64,000 bases of DNA. Origin: Macrocybe gigantea (Eukaryota > Basidiomycota > Agaricomycetes > Agaricales > Callistosporiaceae). The position numbers and the translations under genes are program-made. Each line of letters begins with the position of its first letter. The stretch's first letter is position 1. Location of the stretch: contig SJRY01000137.1 of NCBI GenBank assembly GCA_011319805.1, positions 1-64,000 on the forward strand. The letters run 5' to 3'. Below the pieces are notes generated by a model. It saw only the letters and a list, made by a program, of their open reading frames with translations, was not told the origin of the DNA and did no database searches. Shown here one piece after another: positions 32,632-44,298 of the stretch.

Positions 32632-34278
32632 TTACAAAGTTTCGATACACTTCCGTTCGTCCATCGAGGAAACCAGTTGCTGGTGCTTGATGCATACCGT
32701 GATCTTTTGCCCTCGCATGTACGGGTTAGATTGATCCTCCTGTGCGTGCACGATCACCGTCCCACCGCACTCCATGAAAGGCTGGGCGGGTGCCAATGTT
32801 GAGGAGGGTGAGGTTCCAACGCCGAAAGTGGCCGGCTGCGCCGTCAGACAGCTGCACGGGAACGCGAGATGTTGCTTCATGCCCGAACGGATCAAAAACG
32901 GCTTGTCATGTCTTTAATGGAGCATCAGATCCAGAGTTGAAATTCAAGAAATCATAGGAAATTTCGAAAAGGAGTGTGGGGCCGCAAGAATAAGATAAAG
33001 TAAAATAAAACAAAATAGAACCATCCGACGCACCGGAACTTGAGTTTCGCAATCTTCCTCAGCTCCTCGACGACGAGCCGCTCGCGCGCAGCGTCGTCGA
33101 CGCGGGCGACGCGGACGATGGAGAAACGGCCTCGGAACTCGAACCGCGGCGTCCGTCGAGCGATACGCAACTGCGCGTACATCTCGGACGCGGTTTGAAA
33201 GTCCGCCTCTGCTTCCGCGTCGGCGACGTCGACGCTCGTGTTCATGTCCGAGGCAGAGGCGGAAACCGCGGAGGAGGGGCGAGAACTCTAGAAAGAAAGA
33301 AATGAGCCGTTGAAAGACAAAAGGAGGTCCGACCCGACGTACGGCGGAGTAGCTGCTCTGCTGCTGTTTCTGCTTCTCTTTCAGGCTCGTCTTTAGCCGC
33401 TTTCGCATTTCCTCAAGAGTCCCACCCGGTGTCGCCCTGTTCTTGCTTTTATTCTCCACATGACCAAAGACTTCGCTCGCGTTGCGCGCCTTTTCCTTGG
33501 CTTTTTGCTTGTCCTTCCCATCCGCCTCTGCCGCGTCTGGCACATCCAAGTCTTGATCAGATCCATAGCCGGACGAGAGGCGCGCCCTCTCCGACTGTCG
33601 CGCCTTTGCGCGACGCGTCGCCTCGCGTCCGTACGCACGACACTTTTCGCACTGTTTCCGTGCGTCGTCCGCGCGAACGGTCAGACGATGGCATTTCGTG
33701 CAGGGCTTGAAGCCGCTCGGTTGAGAATCTGTCTGAGTCTTGTTTGGGGCCTTGGTGGATGGCAGAGGATAAAGCGGAGGTGGTTTGCCTTTGTTTTTCG
33801 TACTGTGGTTGGCCATTGGAGGCCTGTTCTGCACCGAAATCACCTCGTTGGATGATCTGGCGAGCGATGCCGAGTACGGAGACGCAGGTGCGGCTCGCAG
33901 CCCCGACGCGGACTGCTTATTGTACGCGGAAGCGAGCGCATATCCAAACAATAATTCCGCATCTGCGTCCATGTCCGCGTCTATGAATGTTGGTTTAGGC
34001 TTCGGCTTGAGCCAGGATTCGGAGGTGTTGGTGAGGACGGAGAAAGAGGGCCATGCTTTGGCTGGCTCAGGCTCGTTTGGAGACGACACGCGCTGCGTAT
34101 GACTCTTCTGAAAGTTCTCCCTAGAAGGCGGAAACGAAACCGACGAAGAGACGGTCGCGTTTGCTGAAGATGCATAGGCGGTCGGCTTGGACCAGGGCCA
34201 AGGCTTCTCCGCAGGCATGGGTTGGGGTTTGAGCTTTGGATACGGGTTCGTCATCGTCACTTTTGATTTTCTCTCCAT
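32632..34278 (-). CDS. Uncharacterised protein with Cys cluster, 489 aa
   Basis: I do not recognise this family. Three exons (33343-34278, 33034-33287, 32632-32911) encode 489 aa. The N-terminal 200 residues are Pro/Ser/Lys-rich and disordered. In the middle is a possible zinc site, CTKCHRLTVRADDARKQC with EKC, followed by a basic helix (YGREATRRAKARQSERAR). The C-terminal third (FEFRGRFSIVRVARVDD, RKIAKLKFR, GGTVIVHAQEDQSNPYMRG) looks like a compact, conserved globular domain. The second intron is 122 nt with an AAAG acceptor, long for this window, so that junction is less sure; it gives the join KLKFR-HDKPFLIRSG. A nuclear or nucleic-acid-binding role is a guess from the Cys pairs and basic helix. 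Confidence 0.68.
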
Positions 34279-34767
34279 CGTTCGTTCGTCTGAGAGCAGG
34301 TGAGGACACGCGACGCGTGGCGTGACTCCACGTGATACGTGACTCGAATACCCTTTCTTGTCAAATGACAAATGACAAATATTTATTCCTGACTATGTCA
34401 GCGTAGAGTAGACGGCCTCGCTAGGACTGCAAATGAGTAAAGAAAAACAAGAAACGAAACGAAACGAAACGAAAAAGGAGAAACGAGAAATTAAAAATGA
34501 AAAAGAAGAAGCAAGAAAATAAAAACATTGAGAATTCAAGTCCGAAGAAGTCGAGGACATACGCGGACTGCGACATCACATGGTACGTAACACAAAGTAA
34601 AATATATTGAATAGCTTTAAACATTTTAATTTACGGGACCGTATTCCTTACAGCGAATACTATTTGCACAGGAAAAAGTGTCCTCGAAACAACCGTGTCC
34701 GTAGCATACGATAAGAACGAAGAATAAGAAAAGGAGAAAGTTGGATTGTTTGGTTGGATAAAAAGTA

Positions 34768-35992
34768 CTAGATTTTGTGCTGGGACCGAGGTCAGATGGA
34801 ACAGAGGCGGACGGAGTGCGAGGAAGAGAAAACTCACATCAACGTGGGTCCATTGGATGATGACATCTTTGACACGCTGTTCGAGGCCTTTTTTGCACAG
34901 ATCGCAGCTGAGCTGTTGTTGCATGGGTTTGAACACGGAACGTATCGTGTACGTGGAGAGATCTAACGCAAGAAATGAGCATCGGCGCGCTGTAAAGATG
35001 ACGGAATGGGCGTCGCACTCACCCGGACGAGCATCCCATGCCAGATACGCGGTGACGAGCGCCCACGCCCTGGTGAGCTTCTTCTGCTCGCTGAAGCTGC
35101 ACTCGAGCACCGGCGCGTGCGACTCGGGAGGCTTGAGGAGGATGTTTTTGAGCGCGTTGACGCGGTTGAAGTGCAGGCACACGAGGCGCTTCAGGTACTT
35201 TGCGCCGATCCTGTCCGCGGCTTCGTCCGATATCTCTGCGAGGTTGCACGAGAGCAGATGCGCGGACGCCGCGGCGGCGATGTCCTCGAGCCCGTGTCGC
35301 GCGGCGAGCGCGTAGAGGTCGAGCGGAAAGAGCGGCGCGAAGGAGAGGAGCAGCTCGTGGAACGGGTTCGCCAGCGTGACGTGCGCGCGCGGGTCGATAC
35401 CGTACTGCGGCAGACGATCTATCGCCGCCTCGATATCCGCAAACGTCGGCTGGTTCTGCGCGCACGAACGCCCGTACAGCACGTGCAGCATGATGTTGAG
35501 CACCGTCGAGAGCTCCGGGACGGGGATGCACGTGTTGCGGTACACCTCCGCCGTGAGCGGTGCGGAGAGCAGAGGCTCGAACGCAGACTTGGACATGCGC
35601 GTCAGCACAGAGGCATGCACATAGAAGATGACGCCGTCAGAGGAGGACAGGATCGTGTCGGACTCGGTCTCGTGCGCGCCGGGGTAGAACGCGGTCGAGA
35701 TGGAGACGAAACATTCCTGTTCCAGCCCAGGGCTAGTCGCGGGTTCCTGCAGCGGCAGCACGAGAAGGTACGTGAGCATGGAATGGAAGCGGTTTGCAAA
35801 GAGCATAAAACGTACAGAGGGGGTAGGCAGCGGGCAATAATCCATTTGCGGCGCGCAGGCGTCGAACTGGGCGAGGGAGGTGGTGGCGGCTGCTGCAGCT
35901 GCAGCAGTCTGCTCATCAAAATAGGGATGGACAGAAAAATCAGGTGGCGCGACAGGGAGGCTGAGCTGGTGCATGGTTGCTACGGACGCCAT
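34768..35992 (-). CDS. BTB/POZ domain protein (copy D)
   Basis: Four exons (35816-35992, 35023-35746, 34838-34962, 34768-34779) encode 345 aa. It is very close to the BTB protein at 20165-21349: shared STAFYPGAHET, SSDGVIFYVHASVLTR, YGRSCAQNQPTFADIEAAID, LYALAARHGLEDIAAAASAH and VFKPMQQQLSCDLCKKGLE. The N-terminus differs and carries an extra 69-nt intron, a multiple of three and so readable as an open frame. The terminal 12-nt exon encodes His-Lys-Ile-stop as in copy C. At the second intron it has a normal GTGAGT donor where copy C has GCAAGT. Function unknown. The two copies lie 13 kb apart in opposite orientation, so they arose by inverted or dispersed duplication. Confidence 0.9.
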
Positions 35993-36067
35993 CGCACAAA
36001 GCCAGGTGTTTGGGAATCGACAATCGGAGTCGGGATGGCGGGAGGAGGATGCCCAAACGAGGGCTGC

Positions 36068-36072
36068 TTATA
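36068..36072 (-). promoter_or_regulatory. TATA box of BTB copy D
   Basis: TATAA on the minus strand within GGCATATAAGC, about 76-80 nt upstream of the ATG at 35992. The core matches that of BTB copy C. Confidence 0.6.
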
Positions 36073-36759
36073 TGCCTCAGGGAATAAACAAACGCTGCGT
36101 CATGTCCTCGGAAGGGAAGGGGGGTTGGTTGTACAGATTGGGTGGACCACCTCGGCGGACCTATTCCGGACGGTGGCTCCCGTCCCTTGCTCATCGACAT
36201 CGCGATTCGTAATGGACCCTTAGATAAAGAATCTCCCTCACGAACAAATGGTCGAGACAGATCCGAGTTCTCGATTTTCGGGCGTAACTAAAACGAGCCA
36301 AATTTCCTCTTTCAGGGCATATCCATGCCTAGCAGAATGCAGCAATCTCGCGAGAATTGCTTGCTGATTCGTTTTCCGTTTTCAGTGTATATTTTCTACG
36401 ACGCGCAGGTCTCGATCGGCCTCGATATGGATTGGAGAGAAGGCAATGACCCCGGACCACGTCTGACATATCAAAAGGGTTACAGCGATCTGGTAAAAGC
36501 AGAGGAGCTCACTGCGGATATTCTTTCAAAAAAGAAGGCCTTCTAGTCAAATCCGGGAGCGTGGCGCTCTTATCGAAAAAGAAAAGAGAAACATGACGAT
36601 TCGGTCCAAAAAGTCGCAAAAGTTGATTGCATACGCGATCGAAAATTCAAAACTGGTTAATTTGCGGCATTCCATTCATCACGTGACGAGTGTCCAAATT
36701 TCCACACTTCGTCAAGAAAGCTTCCGCTCACCTTTTTGCAGAAAAAAAACGAAAAGACA

Positions 36760-38042
36760 ATGGCATCATTCCTTCGCAGGTTCACGACCAGCGCGTCCGC
36801 TGGTGTTTCTATGTGCTTTATCTCTTCCTACTTCGTCTCGAAATCCCTCTGTACTGAAGATTCCTCTCCTGCCGTCCTCGTTCCCGACAGGGCAAACGTC
36901 TTTGTGAGCTCGTCTACCATTTCCAATTTTTCGAACGCGGACCCATCTGTCTCTCTATCTCCTCTTCATATCTAGTTCGACATCGCTATCAATCAGAAAC
37001 CGGCCGGCCGTATCGTGTTCAAGCTCTACGATGACGTTGTCCCGAAAACAACCAAAAACTTCCGCGAGCTCGCCACGGGCCAGCACGGGTTCGGCTACGC
37101 GGGCAGCGGATTCCATAGAATCATTCCAAATGTGCGTTAATTGGAACGAGGCTGGCGCTGAGCTTCTTTTTTTTCTTGTCTGACCTCATGTCTTGCTCGC
37201 CTTATTTTTTTCCCAGTTTATGCTCCAAGGAGGCGACTTTACGCGCCACAACGGCACCGGTGGACGCTCCATATACGGCCCAAAATTCAACGGTGCGGCT
37301 TGTCTCCCCGCGTCTTCTCTACCTAAATTCTGTCCAATCCTATCTCTTCTATCTCTTTGCGTCCTGTATTCCCGTTTCGCTCAACTAACCCTTTTTTTTT
37401 TTACCTCTCTTCGTGTAGACGAAAATTTCAAAATCAAGCATTCCAGACCCGGCCTTCTATCCATGGCGAACGCAGGGCCGAACACCAACGGGTCGCAGGT
37501 GCGCTCACGCTTCTATAATTACACAGCTCTCTTCTCTCCTTCTGTTATGGTCATGTGTCGGCGAAGATGCTGATAACCGACGTTCTGGATTTTTGCGTGC
37601 TCATTATCCATATTGCAATCATTAACAACTCAATCCGCTACAACGACATTTGTGCGGCGCATAGTTTTTCATTACGACCGTGGTGACGGATTGGGTGAGT
37701 GCATAAATATTATGTTCTTACTCTTCTTTCCCTCCTCCCCTGTTTCACACCTATTTTCATGCACCCCTTTGACATGCTTCTTTTTTCATTTCGCCTCTCT
37801 TTTACATCTCCATTCAACACCTTTTCCCGTTCCTTTTTTTTCAACATGAGCACATGCTGACTGTCGGATTTCATTTTCATGTTTTTTTTTCTGATTGATA
37901 GTTGGATGGAAGACACGTCGTGTTCGGGGAGGTCGTCGAAGGCATGGACGTTGTGAAAGCGATCGAAGCAAAGGGCACCGATAGCGGCCAGCCTACCGCT
38001 ACCGTCTCCATCACCTCTTCGGGCAGCGTTCCGGAAGCCTAG
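36760..38042 (+). CDS. Mitochondrial cyclophilin (peptidyl-prolyl isomerase)
   Basis: Six exons (36760-36903, 36976-37131, 37217-37292, 37419-37498, 37665-37694, 37902-38042) encode 208 aa. The first 40 residues ([18 protein letters not shown]) are basic and Ser/Thr-rich with no acids, as expected of a mitochondrial presequence; the cyclophilin domain starts at [18 protein letters not shown]. Active-site elements are present: FHRIIP (catalytic Arg), [32 protein letters not shown] and [12 protein letters not shown] (cyclosporin-binding Trp). The enzyme catalyses prolyl cis-trans isomerisation and assists folding in the matrix. Introns 3 to 5 are 126, 166 and 207 nt, longer than those elsewhere in the window; the 30-nt exon 5 encodes [10 protein letters not shown]. 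Confidence 0.95.
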
Positions 38043-39555
38043 ACATTCGCATAGATTTTTCCTTCTGCTTCTGTTTTTGTAATTAATGTCATCGGCGCGA
38101 ACCTGTGCCCGTTCAATTGCGAATCCTGGCTTAGCGTCGTTGGTCTCTTGCCCTGCTCCCGGGCTCCAAATTAATCTGCGCGGGCGCTTGCTTGATATTC
38201 TGGGGTTCCGTCCGAGTTCTTCTGATAGATTGATTTGCATTTTTTTTCTCCTTTTTTTCTGTTCTCGACTTCAACGTGTTCGTTAAAGCCACAGGAGGCG
38301 AGCCCATGACAAATTGACATGTCGAAAAAAGAAAAAAAATGTTCAACGACACGCGACTGGGGTGATATGTTCCGAAGAGCGTCATCGTAGAACCTCGGTT
38401 TTCGTTTTTCCTTTCTTGATCCCTTGGCAGCCGAACCCTGGACTCGTTTCGCGCCATCCTCCCCCCTCCCCTTTTTCTGGTGAATCGACTCCAGAAAGAA
38501 AAGACCGTGATCGTGATCACCATTTCGCCTCAGGGTGGTCCAATCGTCTTGCGAACACTTCGGGCCTGACATCCGCTTTATCGCGATCGTGATCATGCTG
38601 TAAATTGGCAATCAAACCGATCCCCCGCGTGCGTTTGCAATGCGTTGATGCAGTAATGCGCGCGATAATGACTGACGCCTCGTGTCGATGACATGTTGCG
38701 TGTGTTGACCGTGAGTCGCTAGCGCTTGAACGTTTCATGCTCGTTTGTCCGGGTCTTCCTTTACAACCTCCCGGCCGACTTTATGGACAAGTCGACTATC
38801 AACGGGTCGAACAGAAACCATCCGCTGATTGCAGAAAAGGCCTGCAGATACATCACGTGGCGTGTCGTCTTTCGTCTTTCGGTTTAACGTGCGTGTCGCT
38901 GTTATCACGTACCGCCACTTTCTTACCAGGTGATGTACATCCCCTCGTTGAAGGTTTCCCGCCCATCTGTATCCGGTGCACCCCAAATTCAATTGAATCG
39001 GAAAATGAGCACATTATGATGGCAATTAAAGGAAACTGGGACGCATCATCAACTTTGAATGGCGGTGCTCACGTGATGAGTTGCGTCTTCGACAGCCCTA
39101 CTTAGCGTTAGTGCATCCAATGATGCATTGCGCGTTGCTACTTCTTTCAAAGACGATCTGTGCTCTTAATTGAAAACCCATACCAGTCCTCTTTTTCACT
39201 AGCACAGATTTTAATGAATTCACCAATGAGCAATGTGGAGCGACACAGAAAAAGTACGTCTTAAAAGCCTTCCCCTCCTATTCGGACATTGACCTAGTTT
39301 AGGGAGGAACTGAAAAAAAAAGGACGGACTCGAAGCATGATGGTCTCAAAGGAAAACTAGGCGATCTTGTTCCACGGCGAAGTGCAGCTTTGAACCTGTC
39401 GGTGGCAAATTTCTGCAGGATCAACGCTTCCTACCGAGAGAAGGTCTTCTCGGACCTCGTCTGATTGACTGTTTTGCCGTCGTTTCGGTCACGTTTTTGC
39501 TTTAAGGCGGCCTTATAAGATACAGCTGGTCGGACGGACAATTCATACAAGTGCG
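38043..39555. other. Intergenic, no gene seen
   Basis: About 1.5 kb with A/T-rich stretches and several short open frames but no recognisable protein, splice pattern or RNA. Confidence 0.4.
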
Positions 39556-42500
39556 ATGAGCCCTCCATCGTGGAGGCAGTTTCTCACTACCATCGTAAGT
39601 GCTGGACTCATCGGTGAGTCAACGAATCTTCTCATCATATCTTTCCCTTATTTCCCCACGGCGCTGGAGCCACTTCTATTTCATTTCTTCTTTTTTACAC
39701 TTCACATCTGTGTTTTGCTGTCGTGTTCCGAAGTTCTCATTTGATCTCCATTTTCTTTCCCCCGCTTTTTGTCCCTGACATGCGCAGAGAAGACATGCCG
39801 CGCTCGAGAAAATCGACAGTGGGATAGATACCACGAGAGCAGTCGAAGCATACTGCCAATGTCTCCGTCTCCTCATAGAGCGCTGATCTAAATGCGGAAT
39901 CACACCTACATATGGCTCGTCCCGATTTTGTCGCACAACTTTCTGGTGGTGTTTTGCAAATTTGGCCTTGAGTCTGCAGAGCGCAGTATCTGGTGCGGGC
40001 ACCCAAGGTTACCTCGGCATGCGAGGCCTATTTTGCATTTGGATAGACTTGACTCAGGGGCCTGGAAATGGCGGCGAGCGTTCAACGTACACGACAGGGA
40101 CTTCGGCAACCTTCATCTCTTTTATCTTGTTTCACGATCGACATTGCTGAGAGAATTCGGACGCCTAGCACACACCATCGGCGATGTCGATCCCCACCAG
40201 CGACGACCTCAACACCGAGCGTCGGAGGACAAGCAAGTCCGCGGTCTTAACACCTCGTTCGAATGGATAGGAAACGCTCCTCCTGACTCGAACTTTTTTC
40301 TTGTTCAGGCTCCGTGTTCCTATTTCCCGCAGCTGCCGCCGGTTCGCGTGGCTTTTGGGCATGGCCTGAATTTGGCAACTCGATCTCGGTGGATCAGGTA
40401 CACCCCTTTCTCTTCAAGGCGAATCCGGAGCATCTGGATTACTTTGTAGCCTGTTCAGAGCGGCGTCCGAGATCGGCGTGGGTGTCGTCGGAGTGCCGGG
40501 GGTTCTTGAATGCGGCTTGGCGGATCTGGACCGCTCAATTGCAGACGAAGAGGAACAGATACGGAGAAGATAATATCCCTCTGGTGGAGTTCAATGGTCT
40601 GCGAGTACCGAAACTTGACATAAATTGCCACGTCCCGAAATCATCGGACCGACTATCGTCGTCGTTCCAGGGAATGGAATCACAATCACAAGGCTGGCAT
40701 GAAGACTTACAGATGCTTTCTCCTCCGAGGTTATCTTCAGTGGCGTGGGTCTGGTCTTTCGTTTGCCAAGATGAACATGGCTCGGCCGACGAGCGAAGAC
40801 GCAGCCTTGCAGCCTTGACCAAGATGCATTGCGCTCGAGTTCTAAAGAGCTATCACATCTATGTTGGCTAAGGCGCCATCGCACTTCGGTCACTCAGAAT
40901 CAAGGAGCGAAAGCCAGATAGGATTGCAAGCTGTGGTTCAGAGAGAACAATATTTAGACAGCTTTACGCAACGGGATCGCGGACGAGGAGCTGCATACCA
41001 GAGTTCCTCGTCAGCATGGCTTAAGGTGGCAGAAGAACGGGAAGAAAAGGACTAAGGAGGATGATGGTTTTCTTCATGATTTTTAGCTCTCGCCGATCCG
41101 TACTCATATTTCTGAATTAGGTCGGAGCTTCATAACCGCTTTCAGACCATTTTGCGTGCTCAACATTGAGACGCGATAGGTCGCGTCCCTCGATCAAACA
41201 TCTGCTAGTCCTATTAGCGGTCGCTAGAGTTCTTCTCGCCAGCCGCGAATTAGCGCCGCATCCGAATTACACCTTTTAGTATCATAAGATTCTTCGCGCA
41301 TGCTTTCGTAGAACCATTCGATGATTTTAGAAGAGTACGACCGGGCAGAGAGTTACGCGGTGAGCCGATCATAGGCGGGTTCATGAACGTGTTTGTACTT
41401 CTCCATCCCAAACGTTCCAAGAAGCGGCACTCGCTCTGCTGGCGCATCTGCGCAGATGGCTCACGAAGCGACTATGAGATCAGCGAGTGCGTTCACCTCA
41501 GGGCGCATCTCGCGACGCTACTCACCCGAAGTGGTCGAATGTGCCTAGACCCGAAGCTCCACCTTACCACGCGCTCCTTGTGCCCGAGGACAAAGACTGG
41601 CCAAGTCATTCGGTGTTTGCCAGATGCCTAAATTGACGGCGAAGTGTATGGGAGAAATACTGACCAGAAACCAGGCGTCAACGATGATGGGGAGCGTCCC
41701 GATGCTGCCTGATGGTATGGTTAGACGGACTTTGGTAGGAGTAGCATTTGAATGTCATGCGTCTTCGCAGAAGTCGATCAACCCGCCGTTTATCATGGTC
41801 TACAAAAACAAGGGTGCAGTTGAATGGGTACGACCGAAACTCAGCGAAGTTTCTAGGCTTCTTCGCCGGCTGCCTGCCTTTCTTTTCTTTCCCGATCGTG
41901 ATCCGATCTAATGCGTCAACGCCACATGTGCGCGTTCCGCTCCATTGTTCGACCATTTGGTGAGTGCATCGGAAAATCCGCGCGCCCACAGAAGCGTACA
42001 TACGCGGCTCGGAACCGCGTAGTGGCGGTGCCATCCTAGGTTGCCTTTGCAATGTTTGCATGGCTTGGTCTTCTTGATTGCTAGGGTTCCCGCAATGCAA
42101 ATCAATCTCGATGGCTGTGTCCGAAGAATTGATCCGCAAAGGGCCCGATGTCTTTAAAGGCATGATGGAAAACAGGATTGTTTGATCAATGCCGCCGGTG
42201 CAAGCGCATAATTCGCTGCCTTGGTTTAGTGCAAAGCGCCGACATGATGCGAGACGCTTGACTTTGTGTAGAGATGATACGAGCTACTGTTCTCTGTCAC
42301 CTTCCTTGAAAGTTTTATCAGAGGCATTGGCATCCCTCAAACCCGCGCAGGCGTGCATCCAGGAGATACCTTCACCTACCCATGTTGTCCATACAACAGT
42401 CCCATGCACGCAACAGGTGTATTTGCCCGAAAGAAATGAGTCAGCAGAAATTAAGGAAATGGGAACAGCGTGACCGGCACGTGCAGGCCACCGATACTGC

Positions 42501-42742
42501 CATGAGAGTCGACAACTCTTTGCGGGTTTCCGGTGCTGAAAATAATGTTCTTCAATTCCGGACAATATACCTTGCAAATGGTCAGCTATCCACCATCGCT
42601 AGGTATTTTTAGGCACAATTTTCAAGTGTGAGGCTGTTGGACTCATGACCTTCTGAAAAGCCATATGATCAGTCAAAATGTCGGAGCTAACTTCAGCCTG
42701 GTTTAAATCACCTCCCCTCTCTACCTAGAGGCAAAACTACTA
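39556..42742. other. Region with coding-like fragments, gene not resolved
   Basis: Pieces on the plus strand look protein-like but could not be joined. ATG at 39556 gives MSPPSWRQFLTTI followed by a GTAAGT donor; 40183 gives MSIPTSDDLNTERRRTSKS. 40309-40398 gives FPAAAAGSRGFWAWPEFGN between a strong branch point plus acceptor and a GTACAC donor, and 40416-40552 gives GASGLLCSLFRAASEIGVG. One donor site would need to be non-GT. No family is recognised. It may be one or two short genes, possibly decayed. From 40900 to 42742 I see nothing coding. Its position just upstream of the lactam genes would suit a transporter, but the sequence does not show one. Confidence 0.25.
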
Positions 42743-44066
42743 ATGCTGCCATTGCTACCATTGCGAGCTTCAGTGAACTGCGATCTCGGAGAGGTGCGGG
42801 ATATTATTCCTGCTCGTGTCATTGAACTGTGTCAAGCTGACAGCGACCCATTGTTAAGGGCTTCTCTCTGTACAGCATCGTGCGTGCACCGTTCCTGCGA
42901 TCGATTTTCATTCGTTCCATTTACTTTACCTTAAGGCGAATGATGAAGCCCTCATGAGGACTATTCACACCGCCAATATTGCCTGTGGATTCCATGCCGG
43001 GTAATGTCGTATTTGATGTCAACGCGCCAAAAGTGGAATTCAACGTGCCCTGTGGTAGAGACTTTTCTATCATCAAGAAAACTGTAGCCCTTGCAAAGGC
43101 AAACAATGTTCACGTCGGGGCGCACCCTTCACTGCCTGATCTCCAGGGCTTCGGGCGAAGGGAGATGGCTATGGAACCTGTTGAGTCAGCCCCACCAAGC
43201 TCATCATGTAGTCCGGTTGACGCGACACGACGCCGCCTTCAGGATGAACTGGCGTCTTGCTTTATCTATCAAGTCGGTGCACTATCTGGATTTCTCCGAA
43301 TGTACGACATTCCGCTCCATCATGTATGTTTTTAGGTTTCCTGCTCTCTTTTCTGGTTGCTTACGACAATGTTGCTTCAGATCAAGCCTCATGGTGCAAT
43401 ATACGGGCAGACGTCTCGCAATTTGAGCTTGGCGCGAGCAGTCGTCGATGTCGTCAAGATATTCGACAAGGATCAACGACAGCGAATAGCTCTGGTGGGG
43501 CTCGCTGGCACAGCGCATCAAATTGCCGCAGAAGAAGCTGGTGTGAACTTTGTTGCCGGTAAGCCAGGCTATTCGGTATAGCCGTGTGTCCCTCATCAAG
43601 TACTCCTTTTTTTTCTCAGAATGGTTTGCGGACTTGGATTATGACGAACATGGAAAACTTATAATCACGAAGTACCTCAACTGTGCTACACCCATGACTG
43701 GTGTAGTTGATTCGACACTATTTCATTACAAGGTCCCACAAACCCGTCCCTCTTGACGAAGTCCGAACCAGGGTACGAAGCTTGTTTTTCACTTATTCTG
43801 CCGCATATATATATCTCACGACGATATGTTCCCAGGTCCAGAGACTCCTAAGTCAGCACCTCGTGACAACCATTGCTGGAACGTTTATCCCAATCGGAGA
43901 CGGAGTCGTTGAAGTGACCATCTGCTGCCACTCGGACACTCCAGTGAGTCCGCTTCCTTTATCGCCCAAATGGTTCTTTCACTGTTTGTTGCAGAACGCC
44001 GTTGAGGTCGCACAGCTAGTCAAGTCGATAGTGGATGAGAGCAACTCGAGAGCGGGATATAATTGA
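42743..44066 (+). CDS. lamB: LamB/YcsF-family lactam utilisation protein
   Basis: Ten exons (42743-42793, 42859-42879, 42936-43000, 43059-43179, 43243-43323, 43381-43558, 43620-43671, 43733-43772, 43836-43943, 43995-44066) encode 262 aa, the family's normal size. Signature motifs are VNCDLGEGFSLYSI, ANDEALM, TANIACGFHAGD, VGAHPSLPDLQGFGRR, YQVGALSGF, IKPHGAIYG and AEWFADLDYD. Bacterial homologs (PxpA) form the 5-oxoprolinase with PxpB and PxpC; in Aspergillus the lam locus supports growth on 2-pyrrolidinone. I infer a cytosolic partner of the carboxylase encoded 232 bp downstream on the same strand. Exon 2 is only 21 nt. The acceptors of introns 1, 2 and 7 end in AAG. Splicing was fixed by continuity of the family motifs. 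Confidence 0.93.
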
Positions 44067-44298
44067 GCCCGAATTAAACTCCCTAGCGTGCTCCCTTTCT
44101 CATGCATCAAAGCACTTGGCCACATGACCATGATCCGGCAACCCCACAGCCGCGTCAACCGTTCTTATCGCGCTCTATGCAATTGGCGTCATCTCTCACT
44201 ATAGATAGACGTGGTGTAACAAGAATGTAATGCGTCCATTTCGTGACTTCTGCGCCTTCAGCCCCGAACCGCAAACTTTTGAATAATCGCAAACTCCC

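Noticed and set aside
35006..36223. 405-codon plus-strand open frame
   Set aside because: It lies antisense to the BTB copy D exons and is Arg/Glu/Val-rich, the usual shadow of a GC-rich coding strand.
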